Shown: in pieces, positions 12,041 through 54,839 of the stretch
How positions within the stretch are numbered: the first letter of the stretch is position 1
Layout: each line of letters begins with the position of its first letter
From: Lepturacanthus savala
Taxonomy: Eukaryota > Chordata > Actinopteri > Scombriformes > Trichiuridae
Reading direction: 5' to 3'
Length of the DNA stretch: 64,000 bases
Assembly (NCBI GenBank): GCA_030544235.1
Contig: CM060478.1
Coordinates: forward strand, 26,343,227 to 26,407,226
Position numbers and translations under genes: made by a program
The notes under the pieces: generated by a model
The model's database searches: none
What the model was told of the DNA's origin: nothing
The model's input: the letters and a program-made list of their open reading frames with translations, nothing else

Positions 12041-13326
12041 AATGAATTTGATTTGAATTTTATGAAAAAAGTTTATTATTATTGGTATTATTATAACAAC
12101 TGTATCTTGAGTTTGAATTACACACTCCATACCATTTGCAGGCAGTAATGTGCCATTTAGTTGTTAGCCAATCGCTAATAAACCTCGACAAGAAGATGAT
12201 GAAAGAGAAGAAATTACAAAGGCATCGTTACAGTTTCAAGCTTTTGTTTGTAGTTAAAAACCATCATCAGGGCAGATTTTAAAATGAAACTGATAATACA
12301 ACAATTACTATGGCTTCTTATGTTTCAAATAGCAGTCATTATATTAGGCCTCATTCAGTCATGCATTTGAAGTCCTTTCATGTCTCTTATATCCTGCTAT
12401 ACGCATTAAATTCTTTAAAATATTATGCTCTAATGGCACTAGTTCTTTTATATAACTCTTCAACATTGATGTAATTATCAAAAAACTAATTAACCTCGGG
12501 TTAACATACTTTTAATTGAAAGCCAATATGAGTGGTGCATTAGTAGCAGATGAATTGCTGTTTGAGCCGATTGAACTGGAAGCAAATGGCTCTGCACATT
12601 AAAATGATGTTTTATAGATTCTCTGAAACCTGCAGAGAGAAGAAGAGGAAGAAAGAGGAGAGAAACAGAGAAACAGAGTGGAAAGACAGAACAAGATGCA
12701 TGGAAGAGATTCATTGTAAGTGGTTAAAGACGGGTGCTCCATCACAATATAAATCAACAGAAATTGTTAACATTCATATTGAAATTATGCAGAATGGTCA
12801 TTAGGTGAAAGCAACACTTGGACAATAAAATAAAGGCAGACAACTGTGCAGTTAATAGCTGCCAAACTGAAACAAATGACAACACAAAGCCGATCTCTGG
12901 AACAACTATTTCATTTTTTCCCTCAGTAAAATCTATTATTACAGCTAATTAAAAAGGGACTCAGTTAATAACTTAAATTCTCTGCACCACATCTGTAAAC
13001 CAGTACTTTATATCATAATCTAACATTTAACAGCGAAAAAACTCTGGATTAGTTGCATTGAGATTATCATATGGCTACAATGTTCAATCTAACAGTCTGA
13101 GGGCTATTAGGCACATCTTTCAACACACAAACAAAAAATATATCATTTAAAAATACCTATAAACATACAAAATGTGTACTGACCCATTTTCTCATTAAAG
13201 GAAATTAATAATGAACATTTGCATTGTTATTAAAGCTCAGCCTCAAATGACTTCCTGCTTCAATAACTGGTGACGAATGGTAATGTGTTGTCTACAGGTC
13301 TTAGTGTCTCCAGGAGGTTTTCCCTC

Positions 13327-13382
<56 letters not shown>

Positions 13383-14895
13383 ACACACACACGCATAATA
13401 TTCAAACGTTACTCTCCTGTTTCTGTCTGAGTATAATGTTAAATACAGAAAGTCAAAATAAAACTTTACTATAAACGAGTTTATGTAACTGAAACATTTT
13501 AATTTAGGTCAGGAGTTAGTGTTTATGAATTATTAATTAATTATTATAATGTGCATCATCAAGCTGTGATGCATGTGTTGAAGACATTGATTCCCACTTG
13601 CATTTTCACTGCACTATGCAGCTTTTTTTAACTTTCTATACTGACCATAAATGTCTGTTGAACAGGCATCACTTTTCATATGCAGAAATGTCACATTTGA
13701 ACATATAATAAAAGTGATGCTTGAACTAATTCATTATTTGAATATTATTAAAGACATTATTTGGGAACATGGCCTGATTAGACTGCAATTGGGCAAAAGC
13801 TTGCCCACTTTACAGAGAATTTTATTAGACAAGACCTGAAATGATTGATGTCTATTTGAACAATTTTGCTGACTCATCAATCATTTAAAACATTTTTAAG
13901 CAGAAATGCCCGTCCAAAAAAATCACAGTTGTATTAGTTGTTTTCAGTGAAAGTTAGTTCAATATCTTTGTGTAATCTCAAAATGTGAATTTAAGCATTA
14001 TTCATTTTTTCTGTCATTTCACACACTTAACAATTGATTGAATATTGATAAAATATTATAGGTTGCAGCCTACAGTGGAGTAATACACTGTGGTCTAGGT
14101 TTTTTTTTTTTATTTTTATAAAAACAAAACAAGACTCTCTACTTTGAAGTCCAAATTTAATAATATCATGTGGAGCCAAATGATTTGGAGTAAACGTGGG
14201 TCTCTGGGAGGATTCATTTTGTCATAATCTGTCGTCACCAGGATCTCTACAGTCTGTACAAAAGCTCTGTTTCTATTTTAATGTTCTACCACTACTCAAA
14301 AAACTGCATCTAGTACATGCATGTAGGTGTGTTCTGCAGTGGTGTTCAGACATTATATTTTTGAAACAGCCAAAACTATATTTTGGAGCACTTTCCCTCC
14401 ACACTAAGTGAGTATTGGCCACTACAAACACATTAATTATTCTTTTAATTAGGCTGTTAATTCATTATTTCACTAACACAAACCAGTTGTTACTAACTGA
14501 GATGTTCTGAAAGCTTTAGTGCAATAGGAGGAAAAACCTCCGTGACGGTGCTGTAAATTCTCCAATGAAACATAGAAGCAGATGAAGGCAGAAGCATTCT
14601 TTGAATGAAGGTCTACAGTTTTATGTGTAACTCCTCTGTTGTATAAACACCAGCCTCACCAGGAGGATGGTTCTGAGCTACATGTTGCTGCTGGGGTCCG
14701 GTTACAGCAGTGATATTACAAACCAGAGCCCTTTGGAGAAAAAAAGGTGACAATTTGCACGACGTGGACTGGACATGTCGAAGCCCCCTCTCTGGTGTAT
14801 GCTGCCGATATTTAACAGATAGGATTGGAAGTGTGTAGAATTCACTGCTCCTGTCCAGATAGTTTTCCAATTAGTTTGGATTTCATGGTTGCAAC
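12041..14895. other. No gene seen; includes (AC)n microsatellite 13332-13392
   Basis: No supported exon. The AC repeat at 13332-13392 is interrupted once by a CC dinucleotide. The remainder is AT-rich and looks intergenic, downstream of bean1. Confidence 0.55.
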
Positions 14896-15524
14896 CATAG
14901 GTGTAAATCCCAGGGGGGGCACAGGGGATATGACCCCCCTTCCACAAGGTTGTCCCCCAAAAATACCTTTGTAAACACAAATGAATATTTTGGACTATTG
15001 AGGAAATATTAAATAAATGCACAACACAAGCGCTGCTAAATGTAAAACAATGCGTTTCAAAATTGTTGAAAAGTTATGACCCCCCCCTTATCCCACAAAG
15101 TGGTTTGGTCCAGATGTTTTTCAGTGGATGCAGCGAATGGCTAATGGCTAATTTTGACAGTCATCTAGTAGTTAGCAATATGGAAAAAAAACAAAAACTA
15201 TCAAATTAATAAGTAGAAACCAATAAGTGATTTATCCCATTACTTTTTCAGAATTTGTCCAAAATCAGCTTCCTTTTACCAGTCTGCTGGTTAATATCAG
15301 ACCTAATTATCGTTAATGAGCTCTAACAATGGAAGTTCTGGTAGCAGCAGAGACTAGGAGGAGGGAGGTGGATCCGCCATAACAAATTTTCATAGATTTT
15401 CCCACATTGATTCATGATTTCATATGCTAGTATAATAGTTTTTGTCATGTCCCCTCCATAACATATTCTCTGAAAATGTACTGTTTATTGTCCCCCCATC
15501 AATAAAATGGGATTTTCACCCCTG
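14896..15524 (+). mobile_element. Non-autonomous hAT-like element with 8-bp target duplication
   Basis: Flanked by GTTGCAAC (14888-14895) and GTCGCAAC (15525-15532), an 8-bp duplication with one mismatch. The ends are CATAGGTGTAAATCCCAGGG and, inverted, CAGGGGTGAAAATCCCA. The 629-bp interior has no transposase. A deleted, inverted relative lies at 46685-46798. Confidence 0.65.
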
Positions 15525-17114
15525 GTCGCAACATTTTTATTACAAAAATCTTTCTTCTAACCACTACCACCACCACAGTGGAGGCTACAGACCAGCATAC
15601 TGCACCTCATTTTTATTTTTTTGTTATAAGCGTGCTGGGAGTTGAAGATGACCAGAGGTAAGTCTATGTTCAGACTGCAGCCTGAAGTGACCTAAATCTG
15701 ATTTTTCTCCCCTATGTGACCTGTATCTGATCTCTTAATGACATTTTGAACAACACAGATCAGATCTTTTCAAATGTGACCAGGCCAATTGATTATGTCC
15801 AAAAACAACATATATCTGACCTTTTGACATACGACTTCAGTGAGAACGGCCAGGTGGTGTTCATCTGAGCTACACGGCATCAACAAGCTTCAGAACTGAA
15901 GAAGCCTTTCGGATGAAAGGTGAAATGTCTTCAAGCTCCAAAAAAAAGTCCAATTGCTTACAACTTAACTCTTTGACTACAATGACCTGGATGAGTGAGA
16001 ACCTACACATCCTTTTAGTCATTGACTCTAATTTCCAGAGGAGCTGGAACCCCAAACCTGAAATGGACCATTTTACCTGATATCACTCTATATACATGCG
16101 TTGATTACAATTAATTAATTACAAATAAAATAAGGCATTACAAATATTAATGCATGTTATCACAGTTTGCATGCCAAACAACGTCAGTCACCATGTCATG
16201 GTCACGCCAGTTTTACTGATGCACACAGCTGCTGCTACAACAATAAAAGCTGGATAGTGAATTTCTGTTCAAAAAACGACCTGATGGAAGCGAAGGCAAC
16301 GGCGTCGGTCAATGCAAACTGTGTCCTAAAGTGCACATATGGGACACTTTTGGGGCGTTAAAAGTTCACACTGGAGATCACATACAAGTCACATTTAATT
16401 GGAAATGTAAATGAAAAATCGGATTTCACAAAAAAAAAAAAAATAATACAAATTGAGCATTAAGCCCTGCAGCCTGAACAGAGCCTATAAGTTTACTTCA
16501 ATCCAAAGCATTTCAATTGGACTGAGGGTCATACCAAAATAAGCAGGAGTGTGTGTGCTTGTGTATTCCCTAAACTAGACTACTAAATACCACATTGATA
16601 AGCCTTTCTTCTACAGACAAAGTCAGCTTTCTGTCATCTACAGTATGATGAAAACATGTTGGCATTTTTTAGTCTTAACCCCAAACATGACACTGGTCAG
16701 CACTGATCAGTCATGACTCAAGAAAGAGAGATTAACAGTCAAAATGTGACAAAACTAAACTACACAGATGGGATATTACCAGATGAAGGAGAGTCTTTCT
16801 TCCATTAGGACTTCAAACTCTTTTAGGAGTCATTCCAGAAACTTTGCAATACAAACCAAATCATCAAATGTGTTTTTGTTTTCTCCAGAAACGACCTGTA
16901 GGGATCTGGAGTCCTGGTTGGTTTTCCAGTCCACTGAGATGCCGACGTCAGCATATCTTCAGCCTCATTAGGTGTTAACAACTGTGTGGAAGAAAACCTC
17001 ATTAAGGTCCATTGTTTGGTGTCACAGCTGCTCCTAACACACATTTTTCTGCCCCACATCACAAGAGTTTAATTCAACTGGGGACAACCAGGTGAAAGAA
17101 AGGAATTGACTGTC
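15525..17114. other. No coding exon seen; probable 3' flank or 3' UTR of bean1; M-A fragment at 16010-16094
   Basis: The stretch 16010-16094 is the right end of MITE family M-A (CTCTAATTTCCAGAGGAGCT ... TTTTACCTGATATCACTCTA). On the minus strand an ATTAAA signal lies at 17073-17068, 42 nt after the bean1 stop, and AATAAA signals at about 15617-15612 and 15540-15535, so the bean1 3' UTR may be very short or about 1.5 kb. Confidence 0.5.
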
Positions 17115-47856
<30,742 letters not shown>

Positions 47857-47872
<16 letters not shown>

Positions 47873-47976
47873 GGTGTCTTGTCAACATCAGTGCAGGAGG
47901 GTGACCTCCAGTCTCCGAACCTCTCGGGATCCAGAGATATTCTGCTGCTTGCAGAAACACTGTTGTTCCTCTCATT
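47857..47976 (-). CDS. bean1: bean1 exon 1 (5' UTR plus first 16 coding bases)
   Basis: The donor ATCA|GTAAGA follows 47857. ATG at 47872-47870 opens MQQTI; TGA lies in frame four codons upstream. A pyrimidine-containing TGTGTCAG at about 47984-47977 could be an acceptor, so this may be the second transcribed exon and the real transcription start may lie further right. Phase 1 at the donor fits exon 2. The assignment of this exon to bean1 rests on phase, splice site and strand, not on homology of MQQTI. Confidence 0.6.
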
Positions 47977-48172
47977 CTGACACATGAGCAGTCTAGAAAA
48001 CTAAAAATATCCCCCAATATGTGTGCTTTAGAAAGTCTAAAACATCACCGCTTTTGTTGAATATGCAGGGATGAGGACAAACTAAGTGTACATGTGTCTA
48101 CAGGAAGGGAGGCACGGCTGCATAGTCATGGTTTGTAACAAATGAAAATATTTATTAGATGTTTTAAAAGCC

Positions 48173-48491
48173 ATTCATTCATTCATTTTCCTCAGGGGGG
48201 GGTCTACTGGAGCTGACCCCTGCGCATTACAGGTGAGAGGCAGGGATACACCCCAGATGCTTACCAGTCTATCATGGAGCACACACACCATTCACTCACA
48301 CACTCACACCTATGGACAATTTAGAGTCTCCAATTAACCACAGCATGTTTTTGGACTGTGGGAGGAAGCTGGAGAAACCTACGCAGACTCGGGGAGAACA
48401 TGCAAACTCCACACAGAAAGGTCCCAGACCAAGGAGGTCTTGAACCTTGCTGTGAGGCAACAGCAATAACCCCTGCCCCACCGTGTCACCC
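48173..48491 (-). mobile_element. tRNA-derived SINE, inverted near full-length copy
   Basis: Inverted order: (ATTC)n tail, GGCAGGGATACACCCCAGATG, CAATTAACCACAGCATG, CAAACTCCACACAGAAAGGTCCC, ending GGTGTCACCCT-type head near 48491. Upstream of bean1. Confidence 0.75.
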
Positions 48492-48649
48492 TGTTTCTAA
48501 AGCCATAAAGAAGCAAAAAACAAATCTATAATTTCCTTATTAAAACAATCAATATAAGTGTTCATGAATTAAGCTTGCAGTAGGTTATTGTTAGGAAAGT
48601 AGTCTGTCTCCCTTATGTTTTCCATTGCTGCCTCTCCCTCTTGCGTCTG

Positions 48650-48653
<4 letters not shown>

Positions 48654-48681
<28 letters not shown>
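48654..48681. repeat. (TG)n microsatellite
   Basis: Pure TG run of about 28 bp. Confidence 0.9.
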
Positions 48682-48683
<2 letters not shown>

Positions 48684-48950
48684 TGCTGGGTGGAGCTCTC
48701 CTGCTTGCTGCTCCTGCAATCAACACACCTGGGATCAATCAAGTCATCAACCTCTATTCCCTACTGCACTATGAATATAACAAGTATGTGAACGGTACCT
48801 GGATGATTTACTGCATCAGGTCATATTTAGCAGTATGCAAGAGAACCACACTACATATCCCACAAGTCACCAATAAGTCAATAACTACAGTAGAAGAAGA
48901 ACTTTTACCCAAAAAACCTTATTAAATAATTCAATAATTACAAATTCAAG

Positions 48951-49118
48951 AGGGTGACACAGTGGTGCAGGGGTTAGCGCTGTTGCCTCACAGCAAGAAG
49001 GTTGCAGGTTCAAGACCTCCTTGGTCCTGGGTCTGGGACCTTTCTGTGTGGAGTTTGCATGTTCTCCCCGTGTGACCCTAATGAGAAGGAATAAGCAGGT
49101 ATAGAAAATGACTGACTG
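48951..49118 (+). mobile_element. Internally deleted SINE with perfect 11-bp target duplication
   Basis: ACAAATTCAAG occurs at 48940-48950 and 49119-49129. The element has the intact head (A/B-box region) to CATGTTCTCCCCGTG and then jumps to TGACCCTAATGAG and the 3' tail, lacking about 190 bp of the middle. Confidence 0.8.
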
Positions 49119-49299
49119 ACAAATTCAAGAAATAATCGTCACTTTGCGTTCCTCCATAAACATAAACTTGTGCAAGGCAAAAGGAAGAATAAACATCAAG
49201 ACTATCATTTTACTTAACATAAATGTGTGGGTGTGTGTATAATAATAATAATAATAATCATAATAATAACTAATTAATCAGTGAGGCAATCCTTTATAC

Positions 49300-49480
49300 C
49301 AGGGGTATCAAACTACAATCCTGGAGGGCTGGTGTGGGTGCAGGTTTTTGTTCCAACCAAGGAGTCACACACCTGATTCTACTAATGAAGGTCCTTAGCA
49401 GATTCAGGTGTGTGACTCCTTGGTTGGGACAAAAACCTGCACACACACCAACTCTCCAGGATTGCAGTTTGACACCCCTG
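49300..49480. mobile_element. 181-bp hairpin hAT MITE with perfect 8-bp target duplication
   Basis: CTTTATAC occurs at 49292-49299 and 49481-49488. Termini CAGGGGTATCAAACT and, inverted, CAGGGGTGTCAAACT. Nearly the whole element is self-complementary (CCAAGGAGTCACACACCTGA pairs with TCAGGTGTGTGACTCCTTGG). Confidence 0.88.
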
Positions 49481-49569
49481 CTTTATACCATATAACATGG
49501 TGAGAAAGATCTCATTGCATTATTTCATTAATGTATTTTATTATTTCCTAACATGTCATAGGATATGAT

Positions 49570-50790
49570 GTCATAACATGTCATAGGCTTCAGATGTTGT
49601 TCCTGGGATCTGTTAGAGCCATTCTCCCAGCTTGGGGGTCACTGCACCGAGTGCTCCTACTACCACAGGGATCAAGCTCGCCTTGACCTTCCACATCTGT
49701 TCCAGCTGTTCTTTCAACCCCTGGTACTTTTCAACCTTTTAGTGATCCTTCTTTCTGATGTTTGTGTCAGCTGGTATCACCTCATCTATTACCAGTGCCT
49801 TCTTCTGCACTTTGTCCACCACCACTATGTCTGGTTGGTTATCCAGGAGCTGTTTGTCAGTCTGGAAGCTAAAGTCCCGCAGAACGTTGGCACTCCTGGT
49901 CTCAGCCACCTTCTGTGGCCCGGCCCATGGTGGTAGATCTTGGCCTCTATCACTCTTGTACCTAGGGCCTGTTCTTGTGCTGCCATGATTAGTGCCTCTA
50001 TGCTGTGTGTCAGTCCAGCCTTTTCCAGGCACTGGTAGGTCTTTTCGATATCAGCCACTTCTTCAATTTGACGGTGGTACATTCCAAGTAGGGGCTTATC
50101 TTTCCAAGTTGTCTGCTCCTCTTCCTCTGCATTCTCATTGGGTCTCTGCTGCCTGAGGCATTCACTTAGCAGTTCATCCTTAGTGGCCATTTTCTTGATA
50201 TATTCTTGGATGTTTGATGTTTGATGCTGGATTGTAGCCTTGATGCTGCTCACGAGGCCTCGGCCTCCCTCTTTCCACTTAGCATATATTCTCAGGGTGC
50301 TGGATTTGGGGTGGAATCCTCTGTGCATTGGTGAGGAGCTTTCTTGTCTTGATATCAGTGGCTTCTATCTCCTCCTTTGGCCAGATTATGATCCCAGCAC
50401 AGTATCTGATGACTGGAAATGCGTACATGTTGATGGGTTTGATCTTGTTCCTGCCATTCAGCTGATTTTTCAGGTCTTGCCTTACTCTCTGGAGTATTTC
50501 ATTGTGGCTGACTTCCTTGCGGCCTCTTCGTTGTTTCCATTAGCTTATGGGATACCAAGGTACTTGTAGCTGCCTTGAATATCACCTGGTGATCTCTGTT
50601 TGGCATTTTTGAGTGCTTCTGATATGGAGAGCTTGTTGTATTTCCTGGATGCTCCTTCATTCACCATGTTGCATTTCTGTAGCTCTGCTAGCTGGCTAAC
50701 TTCTCTCAGAGTTGCTCTTATCTTGGCCTCTAACCGTATATGCCATGTTGGGCGCTGCCCTGATGTCAATGCTGAGTCTCTAACCACTTG
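49570..50790 (-). mobile_element. Dead R2/R4-clade-type LINE fragment with restriction-like endonuclease domain, polymerase core deleted
   Basis: Minus-strand translation gives, from 50787, an N-terminal block (RLEAKIRATLREVSQL, KYNKLSISEALKNAKQR), then directly YKYLGIPQANGN, IKPINMYAFPVIRYCAGI and (50330-49930) GFHPKSSTLRIYAK, KEGGRGLVSS, MYHRQIEEVADIEK, ending with the endonuclease block NQPDIVVVDK and ALVIDEVIP (PD...D/E-x-K type) near 49770. Polymerase catalytic motifs and the CCHC region are absent. Two in-frame TAA codons follow (after KKDH and after KLGEWL), besides frame changes. The fish LINE family with this C-terminus belongs to the endonuclease-type (R2/R4/NeSL-like) group; exact family is not certain. 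Confidence 0.82.
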
Positions 50791-51719
50791 ACTATCCAGC
50801 TGAATATATATATGATGTTTATGTAAAAACCCAAAGTGGAGTTATTTACTTAAATTTATAATTGTTTAAACTTTAAGGAATAAATAGGAAAAGTTCTTCT
50901 TCTACTGCAGTTATTGACCTTGTAATGCGGTTTGCTTGTACACTGCAAAATATGACCGGATGTATCCAAGTACCATTCAGTACTAGTTGAAAGACAACTA
51001 ACATACTAGATAATGAATTCCTCATTTCTGCTGACTATGTAGGTGGGAAGTAGGCAGTTTCTGATGTTTGTCATACAAATCGCCCTGTTTTTTTTTTTTC
51101 TCCAGTCCTCCAGCCTCACCCAGCTCCCCAGTTTTGTCTTCATGTTCATTACCACTCCCCACTCCCTTGGACTCTGCCTTCCTGCCTGCACACTCCATTG
51201 CCATTCCCCCCATTACTTCCCTGTGGAATACTTTTGGACTTTGTGTGCCTTATTTTGTATTCAATATCCTAATTTTACCACCAAGCTGTTTCTGTCTCTC
51301 TGTTCCACCTTTGGTTCCTTAACGGTAATACAGCAACGGACGCAACGTCTTTGTCTACAGATGTCCAGTAGTTGTGTCAGTGGCATGAAGTGCCACATGT
51401 TGTTATCCCCTCTCTTAGTGCAGTGTGCTGGAAAAGCTTTGACCTTCCTACAGCCGGGTCAAAGGAGACAGGAGGCTCAGGAGAACATGACTCTCACACA
51501 GACGCCTGCCTGTCTCTCCTTCCCCTCTGTCATCACTGTCTCGCTGCTCTTTCCTCTCCCTGTTACTCTTTTGAACAGATGCCGGGAGGAGTCTGGTGTC
51601 GGAGGAAGAAGGACAGAGGCCATTAAAGCATCATGTCGCATTACCACTAGAGCGTAGGAAGGAGGAGGAGATGGAGGAGAAAAAGAGGAGGAGGCCCTGA
51701 ACACAACTTTGATGAACAC
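50791..51719. other. No gene supported; possible retroelement tail and a long but unsupported open frame
   Basis: A 204-codon plus-strand frame at 51043-51657 has low-complexity, Leu/Ser/Pro-rich translation without domains. The CTGCCTTCCTGCCTGCAC ... TTTTGGACTTTGTGTGCC ... CTGTCTCTCTGTTCCACCTTTGG text resembles the 3' non-coding tails of fish retroelements. Confidence 0.4.
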
Positions 51720-51965
51720 CAATTAAAGCCCAATACAGAAAAGATGGGAAGAGCTGTTGGAATCTCTAAGAAATGAGCTTCGTTGCTCGACCCCTCTTGT
51801 GTCAGATCCTAAACAAAATGGTCCAAGAAGTGATGGGACTCTGGATGCATTCCAGATTATTTGAAAACAGCCTGTGTCCAGCCACTGCTAAAAGATCTTG
51901 GCCTTGATCCATCAATTTAAAAATATTTTAGGCCCATTTTAAAATTGCCATTCTGTCTTTTTTGA
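51720..51965 (+). mobile_element. CR1/Rex1-type LINE polymerase fragment
   Basis: Plus-strand translation near 51845-51960 reads CIPDYLKTACVQPLLKD, LGLDPSI, stop, then RPILKLPF, which is the RT segment with the usual (F/Y)RPISNLPF motif. One in-frame TAA separates the two parts. Confidence 0.65.
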
Positions 51966-52239
51966 TGCATTTTATGTGCATGTACTGTCAAACTTTTAAA
52001 ACAAAGATAGACAAGAAAACGTATTATCGGATTTATTGTGTCATGTTTGCTTCAACAAGCACTAAAATCCAACACTGATCAGATAAGAAAACACACTATT
52101 CTTCCTTAATCAATGCTTCTCAACTTGTTTTTGTGGTGACACAACTACTGCTTCCAGATAATACACATACATAATATTTCATATTTGTATATTAAATTTA
52201 AAAAAAAGAACATCAAAATTAAATTAAATGTAAAAAAAA

Positions 52240-52489
52240 AAGAATTGCTAAAATTTTTCCAAAATTCTGAATAAAAACAATCTTCGATCATGAGACAATG
52301 ATGCTTACATGTCAAATGTCCATGAGCAAACAGGATATCCTGGTCATGTGACCTCATAATTTGTATGTCCGTCAAATTAAAAGCTCCCTTTTCACACCTA
52401 ACTGTAAAAACTAGATTTTATATCACAGCTTTTTAGAAAAATGAAAATAAACTAATTGTTGCCATATGACAACACTATGTAATAGAGGG
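52240..52489 (+). mobile_element. piggyBac-like MITE family PB1, copy 8, right half
   Basis: Contains CAGGATATCCTGGTCATGTGACC and ends ATGTAATAGAGGG followed by TTAA (52490-52493). The left half is missing or very diverged. Confidence 0.7.
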
Positions 52490-52493
52490 TTAA

Positions 52494-54328
52494 TTAAGCT
52501 GTGGAGAACATTTAAGTAGCTTACAAATTATTCACAAAGAACAAAGAGCTATTACTTTAACAGTAGATGAAGCCAGCAATGTCTGAATGTCTTAACAACT
52601 ACTCCAGTGAATTATTGATTTTAAGGCATAATTAAAAAGCAGAACTATTTTACAGTGATACAAGACTATTTGAATTATGTTACTATCGCCTGTGCCGCAT
52701 TTTATGAGCTGACAGTGGCTGTTACACTTTAAAAAGATGAATTAATTTGAAATACACATCATTGTTTGTTCAGTGTTTGTTTGGGTGAAGCCTGTGAAAC
52801 TCTACAGACACAGGTTGAAGTCTGATGCTGTTTGAAGGTTGACAGCTCATCACCATGACTGACAGCAGCGGTGCTGCTAACATTCAGGGGGAGATGATGA
52901 GATTCACACATTGCTGAGTCAGTGCAAAAAGTTGCACACTGTAGATTAAAATGATAGGTGGGATTTCATGTTGACTGGCAGCAATTACATCTCAAAATAG
53001 GTTCCTTGATGACTGCGTCTATGATGATGTTTTTTTTTCTGCTGTTGTATGATCAGCAGCTGCTCTGTTGATGGGTGGAAGATGTTGGTGTAATTTACCT
53101 GCACAGTTTGAATGCAACGTATTCTCATGAAATGCTGTTTGATATCTAAAAAATTCGATAGTTTTAGAATGCTACAAATGTCCATTAATTGCACCTCTGC
53201 AGGCCCCTGCAGTGTGAACCTCAAGAAAGATGACAGACATTCTTGTTATTTTCAGTGGAAAATGCAACATTTTAAGATAGTTTTATGTATTAAAATGCAT
53301 ACATTTACAGTACGTTACAGGTTAGCATCTCTATTGATTTTTCATTTAACCTCACATTCATTCTATTAAGTACATGTTATGCTGTTAGAAATGCATGGTG
53401 CAGGCTCCCACACTTAACTGCAATCAGACAATGTACATACAAACAATTACGAAGCATAAATGTAAATACTGACTCTGCATCCAGCGACTGTTTCATTCTC
53501 CATTAAAGAAAGACAAAATGCTGGTTGTGATGTCAATGAAAACATCAGCAGGATACTTAACGGGGCAAAAATGACAGGGTGGATATGCAAAATGTTCAAT
53601 ACTATACTATATACTATACTACTATATTTGATTTAGTATTAATTACCACTTATTAGACACACTGAATTTAGCAGAACAGTGTGGGACATGTCAAAATCAT
53701 GTACATCCAAATAAAAAATGGTATAAAATGAAGGAAACACATTTTAAGAGACATATTATTGTACTGATATGTGTGCAAATCTTTAGTCACTTATAATAAG
53801 ACCTCAGAGTTTAATTATGCTGCTACATTTTCATGATAACTCAGTGATTCTGATGAGGACACCAAAGGCACTTTATAGTGATATTGACACTATTAATAAT
53901 AACAATACACACACATACATACACCCACACACACACACACCCACACACACATAGACAGTATTAAATTAGGATGTATAGTATGTGGGTCACAAAACATCAC
54001 TGTGTATGAATATGGGTCAGAATACATCATACATCCCCTTAATCTCTCTCTCTCTCTTGCTCTCTCTCTCTCCCATGTGGTATAGATGGCAGAGAGACAG
54101 ATTATCACACCCTGCTGGCCCACATTTCCGCCTTCCCCTCATTTAATCATTCACCCCTTTATTCACTTATTCAGCTCCTACCATCTCCTATTTGTTGTGT
54201 TTTTTGTGATCATTCATTTCTACTAACGTCTGCTGACCTGCGAATCAGGCCTAATTCTGATGATTCTCATAAATTATGGAAATTATGATTCAGGGGATTT
54301 TTTTAGCACAGTTACACATTAGTAGAGG
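52494..54328. other. No gene seen; AC-rich tract 53906-53950 and (TC)n 54042-54072
   Basis: AT-rich intergenic DNA upstream of bean1 without supported exons. Confidence 0.55.
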
Positions 54329-54332
54329 TTAA

Positions 54333-54839
54333 CCCCTTATAGGGTTTTTGTGGTTTTGTTACACAGATAATGGGTCTGGTGGCCCCAATGCATTTTGGGG
54401 ACTTTAATGCAACATTTTAAACCTTTTTTTTTTTTTTTAATTCTCAGCAGATGTTTACTTTATTATAATTATACAATATAATATGTTATAAGTAATATAA
54501 ACAACACGTTTAACATTTGTTCCTTTTACCTTTGTTACCTTACCTTTGTTAAATCACATTAATTCATTTGTTTTCCTTTTTAATTATTATATAACAAAAT
54601 AAGAATATGTGTCACAAAACAGCCATAACTGGATAATTAACAAATGTACAAATGAACTAAGGTTTTCCAAAACTGTAGTGTATTATTTATTTGTTAGAAA
54701 AAATGTTTTCTGTTTTCTGTTCCTCATAGAAAATGAGCCAAGGCCAATGAAACTCTGATTGAAAAAATAATTATTTGTATAATTTTTCTTAAGCGAAATA
54801 CTAATGATAGGTCCCACAGACCCGAAGACCTTATGAGGG
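54333..54839 (+). mobile_element. piggyBac-like MITE family PB2, full-length with TTAA on both sides
   Basis: TTAA at 54329-54332 and 54840-54843. Ends CCCCTTATAGGGTTTTTG and GACCTTATGAGGG. Internal GTTTTGTTACACAG, CAGCAGATGTTTACTT and GGTCCCACAGACCC shared with 47374-47822. 507 bp. Confidence 0.8.

Noticed and set aside
51043..51657. 204-codon plus-strand open frame, one of the longest in the window
   Set aside because: The translation is low-complexity Phe/Leu/Ser/Pro text with no domain, and the DNA resembles a retroelement tail. No splice or promoter support.
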